Shown here piece after piece: positions 28,584 to 38,828 of a stretch of 64,000 nucleotides of DNA. The stretch is from DASQZK01 sp963764345 (GTDB lineage: Bacteria; Bacteroidota; Bacteroidia; Bacteroidales; GCA-2748055). The DNA is taken from contig CAVXSF010000002.1 in assembly GCA_963764345.1 (NCBI GenBank), forward strand, positions 186,001-250,000, in the 5' to 3' direction. Under the pieces are notes generated by a model. That model saw only the letters and a program-made list of their open reading frames with translations. It was not told the DNA's origin and searched no databases. Every line of letters starts with the position of its first letter. Positions within the stretch are counted from its first letter, which is position 1. The translations under genes and the position numbers were made by a program.

Positions 28584-30044
28584 TTATGGTTTATTAAAGT
28601 CATAGAGTTCTGCTGCTGTTGATGTTTTTTCTTTGGGTGAGATTCCGTTGGCATCGTTTAACCTGGCATCCGGAGGGGCTTTGATAAAGCCTTTCACCAT
28701 AGGATCCCCGGATGCTTTCATCTGGTCTGCGAGTTTATGTTGCATTTCAAGGAGAATCTCTTTATGCCGGGGGTCGCCGGCCAGGTTTCTTCGTTCATGC
28801 GGATCAAAGTAGATATCGAAAAGTTCTTCCTCAGGCAGAATATGATCTTTCCATCCATTTTCCATCCAGAAGGTTTTCGTAAGGCCGTCATCACAATTCG
28901 GTAAAACGGGTGTTTTCTTGTCTCCATAACGCCTGATATATTTCCAGCGTTTAGTCCGCACAGAACGCATAGGTTCATAGGATGCATGATAATTCACCTG
29001 CGAATAAACAGCATCCCTGATCTCATCCTTCTCTCCCCTGATCAGCGGCATAAATGATGTCCCTTCGAGCCATACCGGCTTTTCTATATCGAGCAGTTCG
29101 CATAGTGTAGGGAAAACATCGATCACACTCACGAGGCTGTCTACGACTTTTCCACCTTTGAAGCCTCCGGGGCCCCGCATGATCAGGAAGATACCGGTAC
29201 CACCGTCGTAAAGGTTGCATTTCATTTCAGGGAAGGCAATCCCGTGGTCGGTAGTGCAGATGATGAGAGTATTTTCAAGCAGGTTATTCCGTTCAAGGGC
29301 TGCGAAGACGGTGCCCATTTTATCATCCAGGATTTTTGCACTTTCCTCAAACATCGCCATATCCTTACGCACCGGGGGAACATCGGGAAATGGCCCCGGA
29401 GTACTTTGCCTGGAAGCGTCGATCCGGTAGCTTTCTTCAGGGTAATCACGATGAGTCTGGACAAAACCAACCGACAGGAAAAAGGGTTCCCGTGGTGCAT
29501 GATCGAGCCATTCGGCTGCTTTGGTATGTGCCACATCGGCATCTCCCACATACTGATCATAACCAATTCTCTTCCAGGGGTCACCGGGCTTCCAGCTCAT
29601 CACATGCTGCACCCCTGCAAGGGCAGTGATGTATCCGTATTTCTTCAGCGTGTTTACGATATGCATCCCCGGGTCTTTCAGAGAAAAACCCCGGTGAGCA
29701 AGACCGATCATCCCATTGTTGTGCGGGTAAGTACCTGTAAGCAGGCTGGCACGGCTGGCCGATGAAGTGGGATGGGTAGTATAATACTGCCGGAAAAGGA
29801 TGCCTTCGTCGGCAAGCTTCCTGAGGTTCGGAGTTGGAATATCCACACCGAAGGGTTCGATGGACCGTCCGGTATCATGAGAGTGAATATAAAGAATATT
29901 TGGACGGGCTCCCGCCGACGGCTTTTTTTCGGATCGTTCTGCATTCTCACTTGTAATCAGTTTGCCCGCCGATCCCAGGGCGATACCCCCCAGGCCGGCA
30001 GTCTTAAGGAAATCTCGCCTTCCAAGGTTTACTTTTTTCTCCAT
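28584..30044 (-). CDS. Tat-exported S1-family sulfatase with altered active-site motif
   Basis: The 486-residue protein has a twin-arginine signal (GRRDFLKTAGLGGIALG). It resembles the SGSH-like branch of S1 sulfatases, starting NILYIHSHDTGRSIEPFG, with the second metal motif CTTDHGIAFPE and a C-terminal sub-domain RTKRWKYIRRY. Sulfatases need a formylglycine made from Cys or Ser in C/S-x-P-x-R. Here residues 94-98 read SSASR, so Ser is in place but the conserved Pro is Ala. It may be a serine-type enzyme matured by an anaerobic radical SAM partner, or have poor activity. No such partner gene is in this window. It lies between GH27 (10-bp gap) and GH116 (2-bp gap), suggesting a sulfated glycan. 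Confidence 0.9.
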   Translation of the reverse strand: MEKKVNLGRRDFLKTAGLGGIALGSAGKLITSENAERSEKKPSAGARPNILYIHSHDTGRSIEPFGVDIPTPNLRKLADEGILFRQYYTTHPTSSASRASLLTGTYPHNNGMIGLAHRGFSLKDPGMHIVNTLKKYGYITALAGVQHVMSWKPGDPWKRIGYDQYVGDADVAHTKAAEWLDHAPREPFFLSVGFVQTHRDYPEESYRIDASRQSTPGPFPDVPPVRKDMAMFEESAKILDDKMGTVFAALERNNLLENTLIICTTDHGIAFPEMKCNLYDGGTGIFLIMRGPGGFKGGKVVDSLVSVIDVFPTLCELLDIEKPVWLEGTSFMPLIRGEKDEIRDAVYSQVNYHASYEPMRSVRTKRWKYIRRYGDKKTPVLPNCDDGLTKTFWMENGWKDHILPEEELFDIYFDPHERRNLAGDPRHKEILLEMQHKLADQMKASGDPMVKGFIKAPPDARLNDANGISPKEKTSTAAELYDFNKP

Positions 30045-30046
30045 AT

Positions 30047-32737
30047 TTAGCTGATTTTCAATGTTTCTCCTGCATGCAGGGTAAATGGTTTGTCGAATTC
30101 CAAAAGGATACTGTTGCCCAGTGTGGTTACCGCAGCCGTAGCCCGATTGCCCGGAACTTCAGCTTTAAAGGCCTTACCATTAAGTCCGTGCGTATTAAAA
30201 GTGATCTTTTTAAATGTCAGCTCACCGGTAAGGGATTCAATGCCGGCATAATCAGCCTCCTTTATATAATGTGATGTACCTTTGGCTGTTGAGAAGAACA
30301 ACCTGAATGTTTTTTTCGGGATCTTCGGACTGAAGGTATATTCATCCTGGTTCACCGACATGCCCAGCAAGGCATTGACAATGCCCCAGGCAGACATGGG
30401 CCGGTAGTAATGTCCGCCGAATTCCTGGTGGTCCCAGTAAAGGCTGGCCTTGCGATACCTGGTGTTCACGGTTTTCGCCACTTCAAGACCTTCCTTGTAA
30501 AAACCTTCATAGATCAGGAATGAAGCAAAAGCCAGTTCAACACCAGACCAGGTAGTGTTAGCCTGGTCCACCCAAAGGTCGCTTTTTTCGATGGGGAAAC
30601 GGTCGGGATATTCGGGCCACGTGCAATTCCTCAGACCAAAATCGGGTTTGTAGGAAAAGTCCAGAACCTTCTTAAGTGCGCTTTTTACATGTTCTTCTTT
30701 GAAAAGATATCCGAGGCCGGTGAGATGGGCCACCCATTGCCCGATGATCTGATCGGTGAGACAACCTTCAGATTTGTCACCTTTCGCAGTTCCGCCTTCG
30801 TCATTGTATAAACGGTAATATTCGCCATTCCAGAGTTTCTCTTCCATGAGTTCGGAGCCTTTTTTCAGGATCCCGGAATATAGATTCAGAGCCTCTTGAT
30901 CACCAAGCACTTCAGCGGCTTTGATGGCACTTGCAATGGCACACAGCCACTGCGACTGAATGTATGCTGCCATACCGTACATCGGGAAGTTGTCGTAACT
31001 GCTCTCAATACCCTTCATATAAGGCATTTGGTTCCCGTCATCGTCGCGGTATTCGAGGATATAGTTGATGGCCTTTTTAACCGCCGGCCACATGTCTTCA
31101 AGATATGCCCGGTCATTCGTGTAAAAGAAATCGCGAAGTGTCATCTGTACGAACTGGCCCGGGAGGTCAATGCGGTTATAAACGCCCCAGGTACCGTTTT
31201 CGGTTTTCGTAAGGTCCAGGCCCAGCCCATGAGCAATCTCCCCTTTTTCGGTCTGAACATTTTTATGTGCCCGCATGGTCGATTTCTGCAGTTCGGGGAA
31301 AAGAAACAACACCGGCAGGTCACCATAAAGACTTACATCGGTGGTGGCCATAGGCCCCCAGCTTTTATCCGGAGTCATGCCTTCCCTGATGGCAAAGGTC
31401 CCGTCTTTGGTCAGCCTGGATGAAGTGATGAAGGTATTCAGCTGGGAGTTGATCTGGTCCAGGATAAACGGATCAGCATCACTGGCATAAAAATGATCGG
31501 TAAAGGCCTTGCAGCGAAGGGTCAGGTCATCCTTATTAATAGTCATATATTCAGCTACTTCCTCGGATGAATTAAAATAGTTCTGATAATAATGTTCCTG
31601 GTTGGTCGTGATCACCTGGTTTATCTGGTATGGAAGACCGGGATCGGGTTTTGCCCTTCCTACGAATGATCCGTAATTGTTAGGAAAATACCAGGTCATG
31701 ATAAATGAATGATCCATTTGCTCACCGGGTTCGAGTCGCCGGGTCAGTGCAATGGAACTGAATGCTCTCTGGTCCTCGGTACCGGATTGTTTGCCTGCGA
31801 CCTTCCTGCCCGTTGCCTTATCCGTGTGGTTGCGGTTTTCCGTATCGTCGATATTGGCAAGCTCCTTGTCCACAAGCAATTTTTCATAATAGGGATGACG
31901 ATGTTCCCATCCAAGGTACCAGGTTGTATCATCCGATAGCGATGCCATACCCATGTGACCAAAGGCACTGGCAGTTTCATCAACGCCACCTGCCGACATG
32001 TCGTAATATTTAAAACCCGGACCTTCCTTCTGAAACGAGGTAAAGTATTTGTCGTACGTATCATAACTTACCAGGTTCCTCATACTGCCCAGCAACATGA
32101 CATCGGCAGGCTTAGATCCGGTTGAGATGACTTTAAAATTAAAATATACCCCGGGTAACGATGAATTCTTTACATCATGCGGGATAAAAGGACTGAATGC
32201 TTCCATTTCCACAACGAAAGGCATGTCGGGATCGGAGAATTTCATATTTATAAACGGGAAACGTCCCCTGTATTCAATGTCGCTGACGGGAGACATCCAC
32301 GGGAAGTAATATTCAATACTGTCCATGGCACCCTGGTTAAGACCATTGTTGATCTGCAGCAGTTTGATCCTGGGATCTTCACCTTCCACCTGGTAGCGAA
32401 GAAGGAAAAACAGGAGGGAATCTTCCCATCCGTCCCTCGGGAACGTGGGAATGGTAAAAACCGGTCCGGCACCGAACGGGAAATTATTCATGATGCTCCA
32501 GTTGTAAAACTGCCCGTCCTTTCTCAGCTCAATTGAACCTGTACCTAATCCCCCGAGAGCAATGCCGCTTCTAATCCTTTGAGAACCTGAATAGGTTTCT
32601 TTCAGGGCTGCTTTCCCGGAGGTATCTTCATCCTGTTCGTGGTTTGTTTTCTGGTGAGGAAGGCATCCCGGCAGGGTTACTATGCTTCCTGCGGCTGCTC
32701 CGAGCGCTACACTGGTAAGAAAATCTCTTCTTTTCAT
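30047..32737 (-). CDS. GH116-like exported beta-glycosidase
   Basis: The 896-residue protein has a Tat signal (KRRDFLTSVALGAAAG) with a lipobox-like LPGC. An N-terminal beta-sandwich (SGIALGGLGTGSIELRKDG) precedes an alpha/alpha6 barrel. This layout matches GH116, which includes beta-glucosidases, beta-xylosidases and the human GBA2 glucosylceramidase. Likely catalytic residues are Glu452 in AIREG ahead of TTDVSLYGDLP, and Asp662 in CLTDQIIGQW. It is the first gene of a three-gene run with the sulfatase and GH27 downstream. Substrate specificity is not evident from sequence. Confidence 0.85.
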   Translation of the reverse strand: MKRRDFLTSVALGAAAGSIVTLPGCLPHQKTNHEQDEDTSGKAALKETYSGSQRIRSGIALGGLGTGSIELRKDGQFYNWSIMNNFPFGAGPVFTIPTFPRDGWEDSLLFFLLRYQVEGEDPRIKLLQINNGLNQGAMDSIEYYFPWMSPVSDIEYRGRFPFINMKFSDPDMPFVVEMEAFSPFIPHDVKNSSLPGVYFNFKVISTGSKPADVMLLGSMRNLVSYDTYDKYFTSFQKEGPGFKYYDMSAGGVDETASAFGHMGMASLSDDTTWYLGWEHRHPYYEKLLVDKELANIDDTENRNHTDKATGRKVAGKQSGTEDQRAFSSIALTRRLEPGEQMDHSFIMTWYFPNNYGSFVGRAKPDPGLPYQINQVITTNQEHYYQNYFNSSEEVAEYMTINKDDLTLRCKAFTDHFYASDADPFILDQINSQLNTFITSSRLTKDGTFAIREGMTPDKSWGPMATTDVSLYGDLPVLFLFPELQKSTMRAHKNVQTEKGEIAHGLGLDLTKTENGTWGVYNRIDLPGQFVQMTLRDFFYTNDRAYLEDMWPAVKKAINYILEYRDDDGNQMPYMKGIESSYDNFPMYGMAAYIQSQWLCAIASAIKAAEVLGDQEALNLYSGILKKGSELMEEKLWNGEYYRLYNDEGGTAKGDKSEGCLTDQIIGQWVAHLTGLGYLFKEEHVKSALKKVLDFSYKPDFGLRNCTWPEYPDRFPIEKSDLWVDQANTTWSGVELAFASFLIYEGFYKEGLEVAKTVNTRYRKASLYWDHQEFGGHYYRPMSAWGIVNALLGMSVNQDEYTFSPKIPKKTFRLFFSTAKGTSHYIKEADYAGIESLTGELTFKKITFNTHGLNGKAFKAEVPGNRATAAVTTLGNSILLEFDKPFTLHAGETLKIS

Positions 32738-32880
32738 CGCTAATGCTGATTATTTAATGTTTTTCAGGCCATAAGGCATGATATCAGAATTCTCCGTTTT
32801 ACTATTCAATGATCATTTCATCGGTCATCATCAGTACATGCTGAGGTTTGTTGGCCATATTTTCAGGCAAATCCTTCAGA

Positions 32881-35800
32881 TTACGAGGCCGAGATAATAA
32901 TCTGCGAGGGTATGCCCGAATCCGGTTCTATATCATAGTTTTTAACATAATAGGAACCTGCGTTCAAAATATCCAGTGTCGTCCATGTCCTGGCCCAAAC
33001 GGTTTTTTGGGTGCCGTCGGGATAGACGAATTCCACGGTGATCTTTTCAGGAAAATAAACACTCCACCAGAAATCCTGGAGAAAACGCAGTCGTATATGA
33101 CTGACCGGTTTTTCAGACTTATAATCCATTTTAAGAGCCATATCCCCGTCCCTGAATACGATCCAGTTCTTATAAATGTCACCAACCTGGCCTTGCTTCC
33201 CATCGAAGAGGATCCATGGTGAAGAAGGGAATCCGGCAGGCGGCTGTGAGCCGGTAAACCCGGGATTGGAAAAGGGGGTTTTCGTAAACCTTTCCATGAC
33301 ATTGTTCAGCGCATTGGTACGGTCACCGGCAAAGGATTTGGCAATCATCACCGAACTCCGGCTTATCGTGACCGGAGAAGAATAAAGTAAACTGTGATCA
33401 TCCGGGATACTTCCGTCAATTGTATAGCGGATCAATGCATTATCGTCGACTGAAAGGACAGCCTTCAGGGATGTATTGAAATAATGATCACCCGACAGGG
33501 TCGGTGTGGGGCTGAACCTGACCGGCACAAGAGGAGATCTTTGTTCATAGGCATCCTGAACATCGGGATAGGATGAGAAGGGTTTCATTCTAACGGTGAA
33601 CTTCATGTTTCTGACCGGGATGACATAAGGAGGAAAGCAGGAAGGTCCACATGTGGCTGTTCCAAGGCCCTGCTGAACGTGATCGATGTTAAAAGTGATG
33701 AAATCCTGTTTCACCAGTTCAACAGGATGCCGGGCATCCTCAATATTTTTATCGGTGTAGTGATATGCGCTGAAATTGAACAGGGAATCGCCGGTGACGA
33801 ACAAGCCGTGATCTTTATTATCGGCAATGGTCATCCATCGCACACCAGAGCGGTTGCCATTTTCTTCCGGTACGATATAATTCTCCCACAGGCTGTCCAC
33901 ACTCATGCTATAGACACCTGCGTCAGCCGAAGATTGCCTGTCGGGGTAACTTTCCTGGGGTCCGCGTCCATACCAGCTTACATGCTCAAAAGGCGGGGTC
34001 AGTTCCATCTGAAGTCCGACTTTTGCAAAAGCCTGGATCTCAGGTGTAGGTCGTATCCAACTGGTCAGCGCTACTTCACCATTTCCGTAGACCAGGTATT
34101 GCTGATAAGCCTGGATCCTTATTTCTCCATGATAACGGTATATAACCTCGAAGCCCACCTCTACAAGGTTTTTTTGGATCTGCTTTACGACTGTGGTGCC
34201 AATGATCTTCTCCAGGCTGTCAAGACCTGAATTTTTCCAGGCTTTGTAGCCGTTCCAGTCATTATAGTCATTTTCTGTCGGCGGACGCCAGAAATTCAAT
34301 TCGGGTCCTTTTTGCAGAAGCGGCTCACCGTTAATTTCCCACCCGGTTAGTTTGCCTTGTTTCTTATCAAATTCCAGGCTGAATTTTTTCCCGGCAATGG
34401 TGACAGTGTTCCCTGTTTCTTCCAATTTAAGTCCCGGGTCTTTTTTCGTTTCACGCACTGCAAATGTGCTTTGGTTCGTATTCACCGGGAACTGGATCTC
34501 AGCTACAGTGTAACCTTTTTTTGCCCATGGCTGGTCTTTACGGAGGGAGAAACTCAGGTTCAGGAAATATTCTTCTGCAGGACCGGCTGTTGTGGCAGAG
34601 AAAGGAATACTGATCACGGTATCCTGCTGCGGTGAAAGGGGAAGAACCTCTGCAGGACCGGATTTAATGATCATTCCCGTTTCTGAGGACAGACCAGGAG
34701 AATTCGAATTCATCGAGGTTGGTAAAGAAAAAGTCATTCCTGATTTTCACCTCCAGCGGATTAAGGTCATGAAGGTCGAAACGGACATTCTGGTATTGCC
34801 GTCTGACTTCGGCCAACTGGGGTTTCGTTGTTCGGTCGGGGTATATGAGGCCGTTAATACAGAAAGAGTTGTCATTAGGAGTGTCTCCGAAATCTCCGCC
34901 ATACGCCCAGTATTTACGTCCGTCGGGAGTGGTTTTTTCAAGGCCCTGGTCAACCCAGTCCCACACGAAAGCGCCCTGCATCCGCTTGTGGGAATAGATC
35001 ATGTCCCAGTAATCCTTAAGCCCGCCAACACTGTTTCCCATGGCATGGGCATACTCACAAAGGATGACCGGACGTGTCGTATCTTCCTCAGTTAGCTGAA
35101 GCATTTCAGCAGGTGTCGAATACATGTTTGAAATGATATCAAAGTAGGAGGGGGGACGGCTTTGTGCAGTCCGGTCGTTCCTGTCTTCATAGTGGATGAG
35201 TCTCGACGGGTCGAGGAGGCGCAAGGTATCGGCTTCGGCCTGGATGTTTTGACCGAAACCGTTCTCGTTTCCCAATGACCATACAATGACCGAGGGATGG
35301 TTCTTATCGCGTTCTTCCATGGAAACTGCGCGGTCGACAAAGGCGGACCGCCAGGCCGGATCCATGGGCAACCGGGGCCTGGTGCCATGAGATTCGACAT
35401 TGGCTTCATCCCAGAGGTAGATGCCATAAATATCGCACAGTTCATACCAGAGAGGGTTGTTTGGGTAGTGAGAGGTCCTGACGGCATTAATATTATTCTG
35501 CTTCATCAGGAAGATATCTTTTTTCATGATCTCACGGGTAAGTACGCGCCCGGTAGTTGGCCAGATCTCGTGCCGGTTAGTGCCCTTCAGGTAAACAGGC
35601 CTGCCATTTACCAGCAGGTTACCGTCTTTAAGCTCTACATTGCGAAACCCAACCCGTGTTGAGATAACTTCTGCGGTATGATCCGGTTTATCCTTCATCT
35701 CAATGACGAGCCTGTAAAGGTTCGGTTTTTCAGCGCTCCAGAGAAGAGGATGGTCTATATTGACTTCAAGTGATAATCCTGTTTCCTGGTTATAAGCTAT

Positions 35801-36676
35801 TAGCTGAATGAATTTTTCAGTCTTGCTGAAAACTTCCCGGTTCTGGTTATCAAGCAAAGTGAAGATGATGGTCTGCGGTTTTGAAAGGGTATAATCATGA
35901 TTTGTGATCCGCAGGTCAACCTTGAGCCTGGCATTGGTATAATTGTCTGTCAGGGGCGTTTCCACCCTGAAATCCCGGATATGCAGCGATGGGGTTGCAA
36001 AAAGGTAAACATCCCGGTAGATACCACTGAGCCTCCAGAAATCCTGGTCTTCGAGATAACTGCCGTCGGACCAGCGGAATACCTGTACGGCAAGCTTGTT
36101 CTTTCCCTGTTTAAGAAAACGGCTAAGGTTGAATTCGGCAGGGGTCATACTCCCCTGGCTGTAGCCGACAAGTTGTCCGTTTACCCAGATGTAAAAGGCA
36201 GACTGAACCCCGTCGAAATGAATGAAAACCTGCTTGTTTGTCCAGGAAGCAGGGACCTCAAATTCACGGATGTAGGAGCCGACGGGATTGTCTCGTTTAA
36301 TCATGGGCGGATCGGCTGGAAAAGGATGTATGACGTTGGTGTAGATGGGAATGCCGTATCCCAGCATCTGCCAGTCGGACGGTACGGGAATGGTATCCCA
36401 GCCGCTCGCGTCAAAGCCCGGAAGATAAAAATCGGAAGGGCGCTTGTCATCATCCGGCACCCAGCGGAATTTCCATGTACCGTTCAGACTCATATAATAA
36501 TCCGAACCCTCCCGTTGAAAGGTAAGCGCACTCTGGCGATCCTGGTAAGGAATGTATGTTGCGTGTGGTTTTTCTTTATTATACCCGATCACTTGTTCAT
36601 CCTCCCAGTCCTTATGCTGGGAAAAAACAGGACAACTCATGATGAGCGCCAGCAGAACGGTATAAAGTTTTGTCAT
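32881..36676 (-). CDS. GH2 beta-galactosidase (LacZ-type), split by a +1 frameshift
   Basis: Frames 36676-34664 and 34737-32881 form one long GH2 enzyme of about 1260 residues. A signal peptide (MTKLYTVLLALIMSCPVFSQ) is followed by the sugar-binding, Ig-like and TIM-barrel domains. The acid/base is Glu471 in LGNENGFG and the nucleophile is Glu541 in LCEYAHAMGNS. The second frame has the LacZ small-chain domain (NFWRPPTENDYND), a chitobiase-type C-terminal module (IRYTIDGSIPDD), and a last discoidin-like sandwich. The break falls just after the catalytic domain. Removing one G from CGGG at 34679-34676 gives LRNGMIIKSG. As read, translation stops at TAA before the small-chain domain. It likely removes beta-galactose from exported glycan. 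Confidence 0.88.
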
Positions 36677-36760
36677 TTTCTGATGTATTGTTTTACGTTT
36701 CGTGTCATTCAATAAACTTGCCTGCAGAAATTCCTACCCTCATTTTAACCGGAGGTTCTG

Positions 36761-38707
36761 CTACTTCCTCAGGATATGAAATGAAAAGGATGCCCGATCG
36801 CCGGGGATTTCCGAACGGATGTTGATCCGGTACAGCTCTTTACCCCATGAGTGGATCAGCGAACGATCTTCCAGTGTTATGACCTCTACTTTGGGTTCTG
36901 TGCCTTTTGGGAAAAGCAGTTCTGCAGTTTCATTGCCGGTTGTGGGATCGGTGAAAATAAACCGGTCGGATTTCAATACAGGCTTATAGAGGGTTATGAA
37001 ATGAAAGGTTACCTGGTTTCCCTTCTTCTGAAAAATCATATCGTCTTTAATATCGATGAGGTGTTGAGACCTGTTGAGTTGCAGGCTCCTTTCAGCTTTC
37101 AGGATACCGGCATCAGCCGGGTATGCATGGCTGATATCGAGACTGAAACCCGGCTTGTTTTTGCTTTTTTGAAAGCTGACATCTTCGGCTTTATATTCGG
37201 GTCCGTCTTTTTGCATCACACCATTGATATCGGGAAGGTTATGGTATGCCGACTGCATGGTCCAGATCTCATAACGTTGAGGGCTGAAGGTTTTAGCGGT
37301 ATAAGTACCCACGCCTGCATCAAGGAACAGCGGCCGGTCGTTCAGATACACGACGAAATTTCCCACATCGTTATGATTATGACTTTCAGCATTGTTTCCG
37401 CCTTTGGCTGCAAGGAATAGTCCGGAAGTGCTGCCGGGTATTTCCCTGGCAGTAAAAACCTGGAGATCCGGAAGAAAGTTTTCACTTCCCGGATCGAAGG
37501 TCAGGGTGCATGCACTGAGTTCCGGGACAGTGAAGTAATCGGGCATGGTCCTTATCATCAGCCCGTAGTTTTCAGGTTTCGGTTTTCGCCGGTTACCTGA
37601 ACTCTCCATCATTTTGGCGAAGCCCATCAGATTAGTGCTCCCGGTAGCTTTGCCGAAGCGGTACATCAGACTGGCATCGGGACGCAGACGCGGGGCAGCA
37701 TCGGCAAAATTTACGAACCAGTGACCCGAGATGTATACCTTCCAGATATAATCCCCGATGTTTTTTATCAGCTGATTATGAAAGACATCGATTTTTCCGT
37801 TTGATGCCGTATAGAGCTGGTTGAGACAGTCAAACAGGCTTGCCCCGGCATGTCCCCAGTATCCGGGCCCTTCGTCGCAACCGCCGTCAGCAGGGTACGG
37901 GTTCAGAAACTGATCGAGTACGAGCAGGGCTTTTTTAATCCCTTCTGTTCTGCGCTGTGGATCCTGCTCCAGGACAAGGATGGCATTCAGCCAGTTTGAA
38001 ACGATCCACGGGTTCCAGTTGTTCGGTATTCTCCCGCTGAATCCCATCCACCAGTAATCGTTCCGGGTGAGTAACGGATCCAGCATGCGTACCTTTACCT
38101 CATCCCGCAGTCTCTTCCTGACCAATGGATTGACCCTGTCAAGCTTGTCACCCACAAAGTAATCGACAGCAGCCATCAGACTTGCAGTCTCAGCCGAGAA
38201 AAGAGCTACTTCAGGATCATCCTTATCGGGTAATCCGCTTCCGGCTTTCTGCGTCCCGATATGTGCGGGAATCGTCCATGATGTTTCCTCACATATTGTC
38301 CATACGCCGTTCATGATATCATCCACGAATCGTCCTTTGTTCTCAAGGATCTCTCCCATCAGAAGTGCTGCCAGCGCATCCCGTCTCTCACTATACACAG
38401 CCTGGTAGCGGGTCCGGTTTCCGTTCCTGACAAAATCAAGGTAAACCGAGGCTTTCAGAATGGGATAATCAAATCCCAGATACTGCTCGGCTTCACGGAT
38501 GATCGTGTCACGTTCACTCTCAGGAATGACATTCCATGCCTTGTCGCCGCAGGGTGGGAGAGGTTTATATTCTGATGAACCCTCAACGTTTTCTTTGATG
38601 AAATCGCCGGAATACCTGCCGCTCAACAAATTCCTTTGTTGTGAAAACAATAATGAACTGTTGATGCAAAAGATCAGGATGGCGAAGGTTCGTATTTTGA
38701 TGCTCAT
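36761..38707 (-). CDS. Heparinase II/III-family-like exported protein
   Basis: The 648-residue protein has a signal peptide (about residues 1-22). The N-terminal half is an alpha-toroid (with NNWNPWIVSNWLNAI and DGGCDEGPGYWGHAG). The C-terminal half is a beta-sandwich with the heparinase II/III motif ESHNHNDVGNFVVYLNDRP. The family includes lyases for heparin, alginate and other uronic-acid polysaccharides, acting by beta-elimination. The exact substrate cannot be read from sequence. It lies between GH2 and GH97 genes on the same strand. Confidence 0.85.
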   Translation of the reverse strand: MSIKIRTFAILIFCINSSLLFSQQRNLLSGRYSGDFIKENVEGSSEYKPLPPCGDKAWNVIPESERDTIIREAEQYLGFDYPILKASVYLDFVRNGNRTRYQAVYSERRDALAALLMGEILENKGRFVDDIMNGVWTICEETSWTIPAHIGTQKAGSGLPDKDDPEVALFSAETASLMAAVDYFVGDKLDRVNPLVRKRLRDEVKVRMLDPLLTRNDYWWMGFSGRIPNNWNPWIVSNWLNAILVLEQDPQRRTEGIKKALLVLDQFLNPYPADGGCDEGPGYWGHAGASLFDCLNQLYTASNGKIDVFHNQLIKNIGDYIWKVYISGHWFVNFADAAPRLRPDASLMYRFGKATGSTNLMGFAKMMESSGNRRKPKPENYGLMIRTMPDYFTVPELSACTLTFDPGSENFLPDLQVFTAREIPGSTSGLFLAAKGGNNAESHNHNDVGNFVVYLNDRPLFLDAGVGTYTAKTFSPQRYEIWTMQSAYHNLPDINGVMQKDGPEYKAEDVSFQKSKNKPGFSLDISHAYPADAGILKAERSLQLNRSQHLIDIKDDMIFQKKGNQVTFHFITLYKPVLKSDRFIFTDPTTGNETAELLFPKGTEPKVEVITLEDRSLIHSWGKELYRINIRSEIPGDRASFSFHILRK

Positions 38708-38828
38708 TTTTAAATCAATTTATGCCGGGTCAGTTGTCAGGATATCTAATCATCAGCGTTTTGAATATTTTGACAGGCTATAATCCTTTCAGACCCATCA
38801 GACAAAAAACACCCTGGCGGATCAGCTA

